Positions 40,001 through 55,000 of a DNA stretch of 64,000 bases are shown piece after piece. The DNA lies in the NCBI GenBank assembly GCA_029962745.1, contig CM057167.1, forward strand, positions 24,040,692 through 24,104,691, given 5' to 3'. A program made the position numbers and the translations under genes. Each line of letters opens with the position of its first letter. Positions within the stretch are counted from its first letter, which is position 1. Source of the stretch: Echinometra lucunter (taxonomy: Eukaryota; Echinodermata; Echinoidea; Camarodonta; Echinometridae). The notes beneath the pieces were generated by a model that searched no databases, was not told the DNA's origin, and was given only the letters and a program-made list of their open reading frames with translations.

Positions 40001-43000
40001 GAAATTTTTCACATACTGTACTTTATAGGATATAAAATATATATGCTGTACTAACTTGATTCTCCTATTCAACTAGAATACTTTCTACCATAGTTGACAA
40101 GAACTGATCTTTTCCAATATAATTATACATGCAACATCAAAAGAACATCATGGCACCGTACATGGTCAGAAGGAGCAGAGGCATGTTGCATGTCAGTTGC
40201 ATGGTACCTGTACAGGGGCTGTATGTTTGCCTCAAGAGTTTTTACAGGTAATGGGGGTTATGACGATTGGGTGCAAGATGCCCTAGAGGAGGTGAAAAAT
40301 GGTGCACGGCCAGTTATGACCTTGAACCTTGAAGAGTTAATCCCTTAAGCAGCTCTTTCCAAGCTAAACTGGGATGGACCATGACCATGACATACAAAGG
40401 ATGTATGAATCGCAGGGATTAGCTTGCAGCTAAATTCAGCCTGCGGAGAGGCTCATGCCAAAAAATACAGGTCTGGATGTGAGGTAATTCACATCAAGAC
40501 CTGTATTTTTGGCATGAGCCTGTCCGCAGGCTGAATTATCAATTTGAAACTGTACAGTCAGTTGCTTCTTTAAATATTGCCATTTTTCATGATTTCACTC
40601 CTACCTAATCACTTACCCTGTTACTCTCCACCCTGACGAAGGTGATCCCTAAAGGATGTTCCACCAGAACCTGGGCTTGGTGGGCTTCCTCTCCTTGGTT
40701 CACAAGATCTACCATCACATAGATATTGTCAGCAGATCCAAGAGGAAGGTACTCTGTGCCCCTGAAATAATATATGAATGGTGGTAAATGACTGAATGAT
40801 TGGCTGTTGCATCAATGATTTGAATAGAACTGAAGCACCCAATCAACAAATATGCAAGTTCCACTTGCTGATCAACTAAAGTAGTGGTTCTCAGCCAAGG
40901 AGGTTCTGATGCTAACATATAAAGTTTTTCCTCACTCATAAATGACTGTGGTAAAAAGCTGCAAAAAACAGCGACAGCCATGGTAGGTTGTCTTTTGTAG
41001 TAAGGAGATATTAAAAGCAGACCAGCAAGTTAGCAGCAAGTTAGCAGCAAAGATCACCGAGTATTACTTATTTGTGTGCTACGAAATACAGAAATGTTAA
41101 GTGTCTTGTGGTTATGTCATTTTACTAGGCCACAGTGGTTTACCAACATATGTGTGAAGGAGGGTTTACGGTCTTTCACACTTTTCACAGTAACCCAAGA
41201 AGACAAAAGAAACCACGTCAATTTTGTTTACTGAATAAAAAAAATTGTGAATTGCCACTTGGTCTGATCCCACTTTGTCTGATGCCCATTTTATCTCATC
41301 CTACATGGTCTAATCCCATTTTATGTACAACCAGTTCGTCTAATAACGATTTGGTCTAATTATCACCTAGCCCATTACCATTTTGTTTAATTTCCAGTTA
41401 GGCTATGCTCATTTCATCTAATACCCACTTGGTCTAACACACTTAGTCTATCTGATTAGACCGAATGGTCATTAGACAAAATGAGGAAAACTAAGTAGAC
41501 GAGTGGCAATTAGACCATCTGATCATTAGACAAAATGACAATTAGCCCACGTGGGTATTAGATGATTGGACCAAACTACAATTAGACCAACTTGATAGTA
41601 ACAAAATAGGTTTAGCCATATGGTGTTAGACGATCTGAGAATTAGACCAACCGGTATTAGACCAAGTGGCTATAAAGGAAAAAAATGACTGAAAAGTTCT
41701 GGTAGCCATTTTGGCATGGTCTGCCAGGTCTTTTAATGTGAACCTTTAAGGGTTCTTGGGAGGATGCTCAAAGAGTGTTTGATGAAGCAAACCCAATTCA
41801 AATGCATTATACCAGGGGTATCCAAAGAAGGTGCATTCAGGTCACAGCATCAACAAGAATGTCGGGGGGGGGGGGCAAAATAACAAAATGATTTTATAAG
41901 AATCACTGCTTTATATGTAAATGCCTGAATGACACACTACTTGTATATTTACTGAACAAAGCTGGAAAACACCATGAAAAGCACAACTACTCCTTTTTTC
42001 TTTCCTAGGTGCAAAGAGACACTTCAGCAGTGATATCCCATATAAAGCACATTTGTGTTTATTTGTATTTATTATTATTATCATTTGAAATAGTCATGAA
42101 TGGAAACAAGAACTCACCTTGGAATTATGATATCTGCCTTCAGTTGTAGATCTGTTACACAGACAGAGTCATTTCCGCAGTTATGCATGAAAGTTGCCTT
42201 CATGAAAAAAAAAAGAAATGGATTTCAAAACATAATAATCACTTGTATAACGTATAATCAATTATGCGCTTTACATACAGATCTCCAAGATTACTTAACT
42301 AATGTTACATTCATACCTTTGCGTATTTGGCTTGCATATTGCTGCGTATTGACCGAACGCAGACATAAGCAGTCATACCCAATAAAGCGCAATAAAACAT
42401 GCTCTACTCATACTCAATACGCAGACTGATGCATAGGCCTGCGCTAGTCGCTCCCTAGTTTTAAAATTTTTTAGATTATCGCAAGCAAGCACAAGGTCAA
42501 ATTGTCTCTTTTTTGGAGTGCTTACCATTGCCTATAACTGCGAATCTTGCACAATTTACCTCACTTTAGCTCATTGTTGTTCGCATGAATGCGCGCAATA
42601 TTGCGCTGTTGCTCGCAAAACCACTCACAGCAGCAAGAAACGTTGCGTTAGTGCTCGATATACTGCAAGTTTAGCTCATACGCCATTTGGTTTGTATGAG
42701 CAGCATAATACCAGCTAGATATGCAATAGTGTGACTGCTCGCATCAGATTTGCTGCGTATTGCTGGGTACGGTTGCGAATCGATAGCGCAGCAATACGCA
42801 AGCCAAATACACAAAGGTGTGAATGTAGCATAAAATACAAGCAAATATATTCTTAGATTTCTCTTAAATGATTCTATACATGTAAATGACCATAAATGTG
42901 CTGACAAACTATTCCACAGTTTTCAGTCATTCAGTCAGTCGTCCAAAGTTTTGAATCCGGTTTGGTCCCCGTGAACGGGGGTGGCCGGATTTACCTCACA

Positions 43001-46000
43001 CTCGCGGCAATCGCCCTTACCCCCTCCCTCCACTTTGCACGATTCAGTGCATCCTCCATCCTACTCTCCTCCTCCACTTGCATCTTCTATGTCTTCTTTG
43101 GCCTTCCCCTCCTCCTAGGACCGCTCACCTCGAATTCAAAGGCCCTTCTTAATACATTGCCCATCATCCCTCCTCAGCACATGCCCATGCCAACGTACCC
43201 CATTCGCCTTTGCCAGCCGGTCCACTGCTTCTTCCAAACCCAACATCTGCATCAAGTCCTCAGTCTTTTTCCTATCCATCAACTTCACATCACACATCGC
43301 TCTCAGCATTGCTCTCTCTGTCCTCCTCAAAATCCCCATCTCATTTTTGCTCAAACACCATGTCTCACTCCCATACAGCATCACCGATCTCACACAACTC
43401 TTATACACCATTCCTTTCATCTTCAAAGAAAATCTTTTCCCGTGTAGCAGCTCTCCACATTCCCTAAACTTCACCAACCCAAACCTTGCTCCAGCTGTCA
43501 CGGCCACCTCACATCCACCACCCACACTTACCCTGTCCCCCGGGTATGAGAACTCCTTCACCAATTCCACCTCATCATACAACTTTTCCACCTGTTCCAC
43601 CACCCCTCCAACTCTTTTCTGGCATCTTCCACACACAAAATCTTTTGCCAAGCTTGGGGTCACCCTCGTCATCTTTGTACATGTCCCATGGATCCACTTC
43701 CCACATTTCTCACACCACACTGAATTTGCTTTTACCCTCTTTCCACATATGCCACATGCATCTACTTCACTCACTAACACTTTCCCCTCCATTGCACTCA
43801 CCATCACTTTTGTCTTCCCAAGATTTACCTTCAGACCCTTACTCTCAAATGCTTTCTTCCATTTCAAAAACTTCTCCCTTAGTCCCTCCATTGTCTCACT
43901 CATCAAGACCAAGTCATCGGCATACAACAGCTCTCTCATCAAACCTTCTCTTGCACTCTCCATAACCACATCAATCAGAATTGCAAATATCAACGGCACC
44001 AGTACAGAACCTTGATGCACACCCACCTTCACCTCAAACTCCTCAGACAACTCCAACCCTACTCTAACTCTTGTCTTTGCTCCTTCATACAAACTCATCA
44101 CCGCTCTAACCATTACCTCTGGTATATCTCTCTTCCTCGTCGCCCACTCCAACACCTTCCTCGGGACTCTATCAAAAGCCTTCTCCAAATCCACAAAACA
44201 CATATACAGTTTCTTCCCTTTAGTTTTGGACCACAAAAATCAAAGCTAGCTTCACCCTTCTTCAAATAAACTCCAGAGACATGTAAAATTGAAGTATCTT
44301 CACAGAAAATGACAGAAAATAACAATGAACATCAAAACATGCTAAAAATTTGAATAGGAGGATATTTTTTCTAGCATGACTTGGGGTCGGTGTGACTGGT
44401 ATAGTGTACTGCATTAGAAATGTTTTCTGTGTTTTTGGCATAACCTGCTCGTGAATGTGTTATTCCTGCATTCAAGTTCAAGAAATACTACAAATGTGTC
44501 ACCAAAAAGAGACATTGTACTGCTGTTCGTTAAACGATTCTGCAGTAAATATTCAATCTATATCTATCTATCCAAATATTATATTTTGCAAAACAAATCA
44601 ATACTATATACCCTTTATGAGCTCCACTTTTCCAATATAGTTCGAAAAGGTTTACTTTGTATATGTATTCAATTTTTTATTTGAAATGTTTATGCTTGTC
44701 TACCTTAAGCCACGCACTCTATCCTATCATGAACATTTCCTTATCAGTCTCCACACTGTGCTCTGGTAACATATACTTGATGTTAATAAAACCAAATTGA
44801 ATGAATGAACGATGAGAGGAATAAATAAACAGACCTACAATACGGTTTCCATGGTGACAATCAACAAAGCAAAACTCACCTCCTGTACCACACTGTTATC
44901 TGAATAGGGACTGATGGTAGGACACAGCCTGTTACACAGCGTTACATAACGAACACCGCCAGCAGTTCGCAGCTGGTGGGAAAGACGGAATGGAACAGGG
45001 CTCAAGAAATCCTTCATCTCTCTCTGCAAACGGAAAAGGGTGGTAAATTGGCAACCACATTAATCATTGTTTCCAGTGACCTCAATGTCATGAACATGCA
45101 TAAAACATCTGTACAAAATAAGATTACCAAGTTGCTTTGCATAAATACTCCATTTATTCTGATACCCAAATCACCTCTAGCATGAAGCAGAAAATTACAG
45201 TGAGTGTGTGCTAAAGCTCTGCCATATGCTAGCTGCCAACAAGCTTAACTTTCCGGATGTGTTTCAATTGTGATTTTGGGAATTGGTGCAACCAATATCT
45301 TTTCATAGACTTTTATCTCAGACTTTTCTACAAGCTACAGACAAGATTCATCGTTCACAAGTTTGGACCAAAACTTTGATGCTACACGTTTGCACTGTCC
45401 TATGAACCCATACATCCGTGCAGCACTTTTCTGTGGCTTAGGATTCGGTCCTTTTGTAATACATGTAACTTTTCTGAATCCCAATCCTCTGTAAATGTAC
45501 ACTCAAATTTACCCTGATATAGGCATCAATATTGTTGCAAGTTTGTTGACCTTTCACCAGCTGAATATTGCGAACGACCTTTGGTCCCAGAACAACCCCA
45601 TCTTTGACAAAAGTGACCCTTGAAGGAAGACCAGAAGCAAGCTTGTAGTAGTCCACCTCCAAAACAAAGTCAATGCCTGGGATCAATGAAGGAAAATACA
45701 GGAAAATAATTAAGAGACGGAGAAAGAGAAAGAGAGACAGATGATCAATGGGATCAATAAATGAAAATATAGGAAAATAATTAAAGGACAGACAAAGAGA
45801 AAGAGAGACAGAAGAGCAGCAAGAAAGTGAGGAAAATAAACTTGAGAAACAGACAGCAAAGGAGAGAATATGAGAAAAAGAGATGAGTCAGAAATATAGA
45901 CAGAAGGAGAAAAATTGAGAGTGTTGAGAAGAAGAAAATGAAATGATACATAGATGAAGAGAAAGAGAAGGAAAGAACATGAGGAGATAGAGAAAGAGAG

Positions 46001-49000
46001 AGACATTAAAGATATATGATCGAGAATAGAATTTTAAGAAGAATAACATTAAAAAATTTGATGATTTTCAATCGAAATCAATGCATTTTGGCTAATTTTC
46101 TCATTAAAAATCAAGAGTTGACCAAAAATCTTGAGTATGAGGTATGACATAAAAGTGGGTACCCAGCTTCGCGCATTGCAGTTGTGCTGCGTGCTAGACT
46201 GTACAATATGTATTATAACTTGCGCGCATTTTGCTAGAATTGCGCGACAAGGTACCCACTTTGACGTCATTTTGACGTCAAAGTGGGTACCCAGTTGAAA
46301 CTGGGTCACAGCTGAGGGGTCAAAAATATTCTGAAATCTTACCACATTTCAGGGTTTCCTAGGCAACACAACTTTTAAAAAAACTTTAGGCAGATGGTTT
46401 TCTGCTAAAAAAATCATGCTCTTTTAAATGAACTAACATTGTTTCAGCCTTGGGTACCCCCTTTAAGGCAATGATGTATCAAGAGGTTATGGCATAGAGA
46501 CAAAGACAGAGACAGCAACAACAAAAAAAGAAATTGGAAGAAAAATGAAAGAAAATGTGAGAGAGCAATATAGGCAGAGAAAACATTATGCAAATAAATT
46601 TTGTTGTTCTATGTTCTTCCATTTTAGTGTGCAAAATTCTGTTGGAACGTTGACATATACAACCCTCAAATTCATTGAAAAAGTGCAAGTCACACAAACA
46701 ACTCAAAAGCAGGTGACATGCATCTGTTCAAATAATTGCAGGGCATGTCTTACTCATGGAGCCTGAAACAAACACAAGAATAATAGAAGTCAGTATGTGA
46801 GGAAAGTTGGCTTTCTTGTTGACGAGCTTCTGACACACAGCCCCAGTCATCATGGAACTTGGTATTCACAATTAGTTTCCACAGGAAAATAATCCAGAAG
46901 TATTTGAGATTTCATCAGAAAAAGAAATCAAACTAATTTTGAAATGTATGTGTAGTTCCTCAGATCAGAAATTACAATTTGCCCTGACATTTTTTTTTTC
47001 AATTTAATGAAGGACGACATTCTCTTACTAGTAGTCAATATAGATTTTAAGTACACAACAACTTTTACACGGCATCCCAGCACGAAATGAAAATACTGTG
47101 TTTGAAGTATATAGCACAATGATAAAGTCTTGACAAGTTTTCTTAATATGTCCCAACACAAGAAAACAAAAATATGCCAGACCAGTTTTTTCCCATTCAT
47201 CAAAATACCTCTCTCTAAATACACAATTTACAGAAAGGCTTGATCCGATATGATATGGCAAACCCGTGTGGCAAACCCCTGCAGCTTCTTGTGTGGTAAA
47301 CCCCTGCAGCTTCTTGTGTGGCAAACCCCTGCAGCTTCTTGTGTGGCAAACCCCTGCAGCTTCTTGTGTGGCAAACCCCTGCAGCTTCTTGTGTAGTAAG
47401 TGAATGGGATATGAGGTGGCCAAAAAAAACAGCCGAGGTAAGAGGGATATTTTTGCCTCCCAGCGGCAAAAAAGTTGTGGACCAATCAAATTCTTAAAAA
47501 CTAAGTGTAAAATATGATGTCAAAGCTTTGTTGGCCCAACGTTTGACGAAAAAATCTCTTTTAATTGAGCATTAATGCGCATTTATTAACATAAGTGGCG
47601 TGGTGTGCCGCACCTTATCTGAACACTAAAAGAACCATGGGGGGGGGGGGGGGGGGGTTTGTGACGGGGGTTGTCATATCTGAACAAGCCTTAAGATTCT
47701 AGTAATAGTTACCTATTCTGTATGGTACTGAAGCTCCGGTATACCTGACGCATGCTATAATATGAAGACAAGTAGCAGGTCTTCCTTGAAGCATGCATTC
47801 AGCATAGTTGGTGTTAATGAGTGTAGGTTCCATCGTAAGGAGGGCTTCCATTTCAATGACGGCTCGACTCCTGTTTGAGTAGTAAAAGTACAGTAATATT
47901 GCTTCAAATCTGCTGACTACTAATTCAGTTTAATCGGAAACATGAGTCCCTGTGCATCATCGGTAAGCATTCTTTAACCAACTTTTTTTGTAATGTTTAA
48001 GTAGACATTTTTATGTTCCCACTGACAAAATGATGTCTGATGGTGCATTGGGACCCCTGTCTACACTCTAAAAATGGTTGGCTAAAAAAAACTAGATGAA
48101 TCTTCGACCACGCGCGGTCGAACTTTATGCCTCCGCCATTACCTTCATGTTGATTTATTTTCATTTATACAATGACATCTTTGACCTTGACCTTTGACCT
48201 TGTGACCCCCAAATCTAATGAGAGCATTGCCGTTTCCATATGCATACATGAGCCAAGTTTGTTGAACCGTCAAATGGTTACTGAGTTATCACAAGAACGA
48301 ACCATTTCTATGTACATAATGACCTCTATGACCTTTGACCTTTGACCTTGAGACCCCAAAATCTAATCAGATCATTGTCCCTCCCATATGCATAACTGTG
48401 CCAAGTTTGAGGTTGATAGGTCAAATGGTTCTTAGGTTATCGCGAGAACGAGCCATTTTTATGTGTTTTATTACCTCTATAACCTTGACCTTTGACCTTG
48501 TGACCCCAAAATCTAATCAGATCATTGTCCCTCCCATATGCATACCTGTGCCAAGTTTGAGGTTGATAGGTCAAATGGTTCTTAAGTTATCGCGAGAACA
48601 AGCCATTTTTATGTGTTTTATTACCTCTATGACCTTGACCTTTGACCTTGAGACCCCCAAAATCTAATCAGATCATTGTCCCTCCCATATGCATACCTAT
48701 GCCAAGTTTGAGGTTGATCTGTCAAATGGTTCTTAAGTTATCGTGAGAACGAGCCATTTTTATGTGTTTTATTACCTCTATGACCTTGACTTTTGACCTT
48801 GAGACTCTAAAATCTAATCAGATCATTGTCCCTCCCATATGCATACACGAGCCAAGTTTGAAGTTGATCCGTCAAACGGTTCTTAAGTTATCGCGAGAAC
48901 GAGCCATTTTTATATGTTTTATTACCTCTATGACCTTGACCTTTGACCTTGTGACCCCAAAATCTAATCAGATCATTGTCCCTCCCATATGCATACCTGT

Positions 49001-52000
49001 GCCAAGTTTGAGGTTGATAGGTCAAATGGTTCTTAAGTTATCGCGAGAACAAGCCATTTTTATGTGTTTTATTACCTCTATGACCTTGACCTTTGACCTT
49101 GAGACCCCCAAAATCTAATCAGATCATTGTCCCTCCCATATGCATACCTATGCCAAGTTTGAGGTTGATCTGTCAAATGGTTCTTAAGTTATCGTGAGAA
49201 CGAGCCATTTTTATGTGTTTTATTACCTCTATGACCTTGACTTTTGACCTTGAGACTCTAAAATCTACTCAGATCATTGTCCCTCCCATATGCATACACG
49301 AGCCAAGTTTGAAGTTGATCCGTCAAACGGTTCTTAAGTTATCGCGAGAACGAGCCATTTTTATGTTTTATTACCTCTATGACCTTGACCTTTGACCTTG
49401 AGACCCCCAAAATCTAATCAGATCATTGTCCCTCCCATATGCATACCTATGCCAAGTTTGAGGTTGATCTGTCAAATGGTTCTTAAGTTATCGTGAGAAC
49501 GAGCCATTTTTATGTGTTTTATTACCTCTATGACCTTGACTTTTGACCTTGAGACTCTAAAATCTAATCAGATCATTGTCCCTCCCATATGCATACACGA
49601 GCCAAGTTTGAAGTTGATCCGTCAAACGGTTCTTAAGTTATCGCGAGAACGAAAACGGGACGGACGGACGGACGGACGGACGACCCGAAAACATAATGCC
49701 TCTCAACCACCTACGGTGGGCGGAGGCATAAAAATCCCCATATGTTTTACATACAAATTTGTTTTAACCATCAGTTAGTCGATTCATATAGTAACCAACC
49801 CAATGATTTTTAACCAACTTTTTTTTAGAGTGTAGGAACAGGTAGCCTAAATTCTCTTATTGCTGACTACCTGTAGCCATCTGTATTCAGTGGATTAAGG
49901 AGGATTCTTTACAAGCACCTGTAAGATGTTATAAATTGAACTCTTATCACAGCTCTATCATTGGCTATGTATCACTGTGAATGGGTCAGTTAACATTTAC
50001 ATGTGTATATAAAGACCACCCAAGGGAGACAAGAAACACGGTTGGAAGTTGTTGATAGGGGTTAATCATCCATGTGGTATTCATTCAAGTACAGTTATCC
50101 TTAGCTGGATGTTGGTAAAGAGGGTAGTCCTCCTAATGGCAGTTTTCCAGGTTGATGGTTTTCACAGGTAGTAATCCTCCTAGGGGAATATCTATCAAGA
50201 AGTGCCTTGATCAATTATAAAATGATAAAATTTACAGATAACAAAATAGAAAAAGTAAAGAAATAATGATTCTAACTCACAAAAAGAGGGCAGCAGTGTC
50301 ATTCTCGTAAGCACCGACGACAATGTCTGGATAGCCATTGTTATCCATGTCCATACCTCCGGAGATAGAGCTGCCAAATGATACCATGTTGGTTGCTCCA
50401 AGCAACCTCTGGAAAAATCAAGAGATAAGATATGTATTACTTCAGGAGAAACCACCATTGATCTTTCTCTGCAAAGAACATGGCATTCCACGGAATGAAT
50501 AGATTGAGGAAATGGTACGAAACGTTTGTCCACATGCAAAAATCTACCCGATGATCCATCTTATGCCACATAAACTGTGCCACACTTTCTAACAAAAAAA
50601 GTCTGAGAAACAGTAAGAAAAGGTGTGTTCTTATAGTCCAATAAAGCCTGTGATTGGAGAGTAATGTACACACATTCTGACCACACTGTGTCATACTGTG
50701 TAATACAGCATGAAATCGGTGTTTTTACCACCGTGGTACTGAGTCATGCTGCGCCACACTGTGTCCCACTTCATCACACAGCAGTGTCAATGTTCAATCC
50801 ACTTTGTGACACTACTGCAGAACTTTGTGGGCATAGCATGCCGCACTGTGTCCCACTGTGTCACACAGAAGTGTGAACAGTGTATTTTAATATTCATTCT
50901 ACTATGTGACACTACTTCAGAACAGACACTTGGGCATTGTGTATCACACTGTTTCACACTAGTTCACACAGTGTGAAAGTATGAACAGGTGTTCACATGA
51001 TTATATCAATTCTGTGCTACACTGTGTGCCTGCATTCTGTGGCTGCACTGTTTTCACATCGTGTTACATAGTTTTGAAAACAGTGTGTAAAATATACTCA
51101 TAGAGTCAAATCCTCTCTGTGCTGTAAAAATGTAAAGTCTTATAGGCATGGATTCTCATGGGGAATTCAACAGCCCTTCTGTCAAGTGGTGTTGTCAACC
51201 ACAAATGGACATGGTATCTGGTGACTGTGTGGCTTTACAGCCTGAAAGGGAAGGTGTTAAGCCTGAAATCTGGAATCCTTGATCCCTACACCTGGAAAAG
51301 TACCTGACTATATGGTTTCCTGAGATGGTACTCTCCACCAAGATATATGTAGACTGCACCCCGGCTGTTATCCTCATAAGGCGCCCCAATGGCAACGTCT
51401 TCATACCCGTCTCCATTCAGGTCTCCCACAGACTCGATGACGGAGCCAAAGCGAGCACCAACAGAGTTACTGCCCACTAGTTTGATATCCATTTTCCTCA
51501 TTATAGCCTGTGGGGAGAGAGAGGAACAGAGAAAAAACGAATCAAAATATTGTTTTTCATGATTTTTTTTTTCAATTCTCTAATTCTCAGTTCCTCGCCT
51601 TGATATAAAAATAATCACTGATTTCACCCTCTATATCAGCATGCTTGATTTTACTGTCATCATCACAACAAAAATCATCTTTTGATGATAATCAACATTT
51701 ACAAGGCAAGGTGATCACGACTACAATAATTCATCACTGTCACCACTATTTTCATTAATGCCACTCGCATTATTATAACAAAAAACACTACTGAAATCAA
51801 AAGTAGGTGTCTCATCATCGACCGTCATTAACAAAGATCAATAGCTAGATTAGCAACATCACTATCATCAAAAACAGTTCACCACTTTACATCCATCTCC
51901 CATCAACTGTCATCATCATGTCCAATTTTTGTAATCGCATTACAATCACCAATTGTTTCATTTTTAATCACAAATAGATTAATCATTCAAATTGACTGTT

Positions 52001-55000
52001 GCTGTTGACATGGTAACTGTCATCATCACCATCTTCAACATTGTCATCATGATCATCATGATCACCATCATCGTTATCACCATCATCGTCATCATCATTA
52101 TCTTGATGATCACCATCGTCATCATCATCATCGTCATCATCATCATCATGATCATCATCATCACTATCGTCAACATCGTCATCATCATCACCATCATCGT
52201 CATCATCATCACTATCGTCAACATCGTCACCATCATCGTCATCATCATCATCATCACCATCACTATCATATCAGCATCATCATCGTCACCATCATTGTCA
52301 TGATCATCACCATCATCATCATCATCATCAAGCACAATCATCACCATCATCATCATCATCTTACATTTCCATCATTGATGAAGATGTAAACTCTTCCCTC
52401 GTCCTGGTCTTGCGAGTACTGTGGTGCTCCTACCAGTAAGTCCGTCAACCCATCATGATTGATATCAATGCCCAGGACTGCAGCTCCAAAGTATGTGTTC
52501 ATCTAAAGAATGAGATTTCCACAGGTGACAATGTAGGATTCATTGGGCTATGTATGTTTAATAACATCATAAGTAACAATAACACAAGGAATGCACGATT
52601 CTAGTAAAAGGCCATAAACTAGAAATACATGTTGTAAACATTGAACAATCACAAATACATGCAAGAGTGAATCATAATTCTGTATCATCTGAATCACATT
52701 TCATTACTCACTTACTTAAAAAAACAACAACTTTACAACACCATTTTTCTTTTTTGTAGGGTGGTGGGGGTGGGGGGGGGGAGGTGTGTGTAGTCTGCAG
52801 GCACAGACCCTAATTGAAACTTTATTCAAATACACTACATCTTGAGAGAAACCTAGCAAGACTGGCTACTGGCTGTGTCAATGGAGCAGCTATAATACAT
52901 GATCCCCATTGACCTCCTTTAGTCTACTCCTCAGACCTCTACAATGTGATTTGACAAACCAGGGTTTGTGCCTTCAAACTACGGGGAGGGGGAGGCTGCC
53001 AAGATGTAAAAGGAAGCATTACTAAACTGTTGCTACAAGGAAAGAAAAGGAAAGAAAAAGGGGGAGTTCATATGGAGGATTTAACAACTGTTGGATTAGC
53101 CAATCATCTACATTCCAGGATTTCTTGAGCTGAAAAGAAAGAAAAAGTATTTCCATGAATAATCGTTTGAAACTTACGGATTCACCCTTGATGGAGGAGA
53201 TAAGTGCAAAAGTTTGGAGATTATAGATGTAAACGTGCCCCTTCTCATATGCTCTGGGGGCCCCCGTCACTCCTTCCATTGATGTGGGTGAGACAAAATG
53301 ACCAGAGCTAACTGCATAACCTGTAACACAAAACAAATGGTTGTGTGTTTTAATTGCACTCCAAATCTGAAATTTAAAGAGAAACTATGTTCTGGGGGGT
53401 GTTTCACAAAGACTGAGATTGACTGAAATCACAATATTCATTGTTATACAACACACTCCTAGATCCTAATCAAAGTTCACAAAATAATGAATGACCAGAC
53501 ACACCCACTCCATACCCACTACCGTTTCAACCGTTCTGGTATCCGACTTCATGTTCCAAAATCCATCCGTAATCGATTCAGGTTTTCTTTTGTTCCCAAC
53601 TCAATTCACACCTTCAATAACAATGTCACTAGGTAGCTGCTTTTTTCCGCCCTTAGCGACCTTCCTCGGTCACGTCGGTTGTCCACATTTGTTTTTAATC
53701 TATTTATTCATTTATGGTCGATTCAACATAATTTACAATTGTTTATTTCCGATTTGATTTGATTTAATCAAGGAGTTAGGTCTTCCTAATTCCTTGATCT
53801 GATTTAGTTGTCAACATACGTCCTAGGAGCTGGCCTAATGTCTTTTTGATTGTTTTAAATTTTAATGTATTCTCATCTGTACTGGTTATTTCTCCTATTC
53901 ATGTATGTATTTTTTTTTTTCTTCTTCTCTTTTCTTCTCTCAGCCAGTGGAGGAAAAGTTTCTATGTAATGTCACGTGCATATCATAGACTATTAAATTA
54001 AATTGAATTGAATTGAATTGAATTGAATTGAATTGAATTGAAATGATTGGGTGAGCGCAGTCACGTGTGATTCAGTTTTTGATCCTACCCAACATTTTCT
54101 GAAAAAGCATGCAGTAGTTTTCAGTACTATCCAACGTTTTTTCTTTTTCCTTTTTTTTTTTTTTTTTTTTTTAGTCTTTTGCCCCGTTTTACATTGTGCA
54201 CATGTTGTGTTGTTTTATATGGCAAGGACAATTCGCGTTTTATTTCATCACTCTTCTACAAATTGATCCTCATAACTGAAACACTTTTGGATTTGTCCGT
54301 CTTCCGTTCACTCAAGTTGCTTTCTACTGATATTTCTCCACCCTACTTTTTTTTCCTTCTTTGGATAACAAATATTTCCTTGTATGACTAAAAACCAACT
54401 ATATACTTGTGAGAAGAAGTTGACACAGAAATATTCATAAAATTCAATATCAGCTCTTAAATACTTGTAATTAAGCTGCGCTACATAAGTTGATATAATT
54501 GCACACCACCGTGCGATTCTCGACTGGTAATATTTCCATGCAGTTTTTCCCATTTTCACACAGTTAAGAACAGAGAAGGAAATTATTTTTCCTTGTCTGA
54601 TTAGGGAAGGAAAAGGTGCACTTGAAGTGCACTTCAAGAATAATTGTTCAAAGTTATATGGAATACCAATAATAGAGGCTTTTCTTTTTCTCACGAAACA
54701 CTTCAAATTTCCACACTCCACCACAAAATAAAAGACAGATATGAATTTAAAAAAAGATAAAAGAATGTGGAATGAAATAATATTCTAACTTGAACTTTTT
54801 TTGTATCAAGATTCAAGATCTAAGATTGAGTGGCAAAAGCAGATATTTTGCCAGTATTAAGAATTAGGATTGAGAATTAATATTTCATTTAAGAGGTGGA
54901 CTTTGTCAACATCATCCAGAAAAGAGATAATAAAACTAAAACACTGAGCATGACCTTTGAATATCAAAGAGTGTGTAAATTCCTGATTTCAACATCATTG

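Noticed and set aside
43347..44015. Plus-strand frames rich in Ser, Thr, Pro and His
   Set aside because: Antisense of the reverse transcriptase frame, which has clear motifs.
47266..47395. CRISPR-like repeat array
   Set aside because: Contiguous tandem units without unique spacers, in a eukaryotic intron.
48335..49778. Repeated protein frames ([17 protein letters not shown])
   Set aside because: They are the 150-bp tandem unit read through; its period is a multiple of three, so frames persist.
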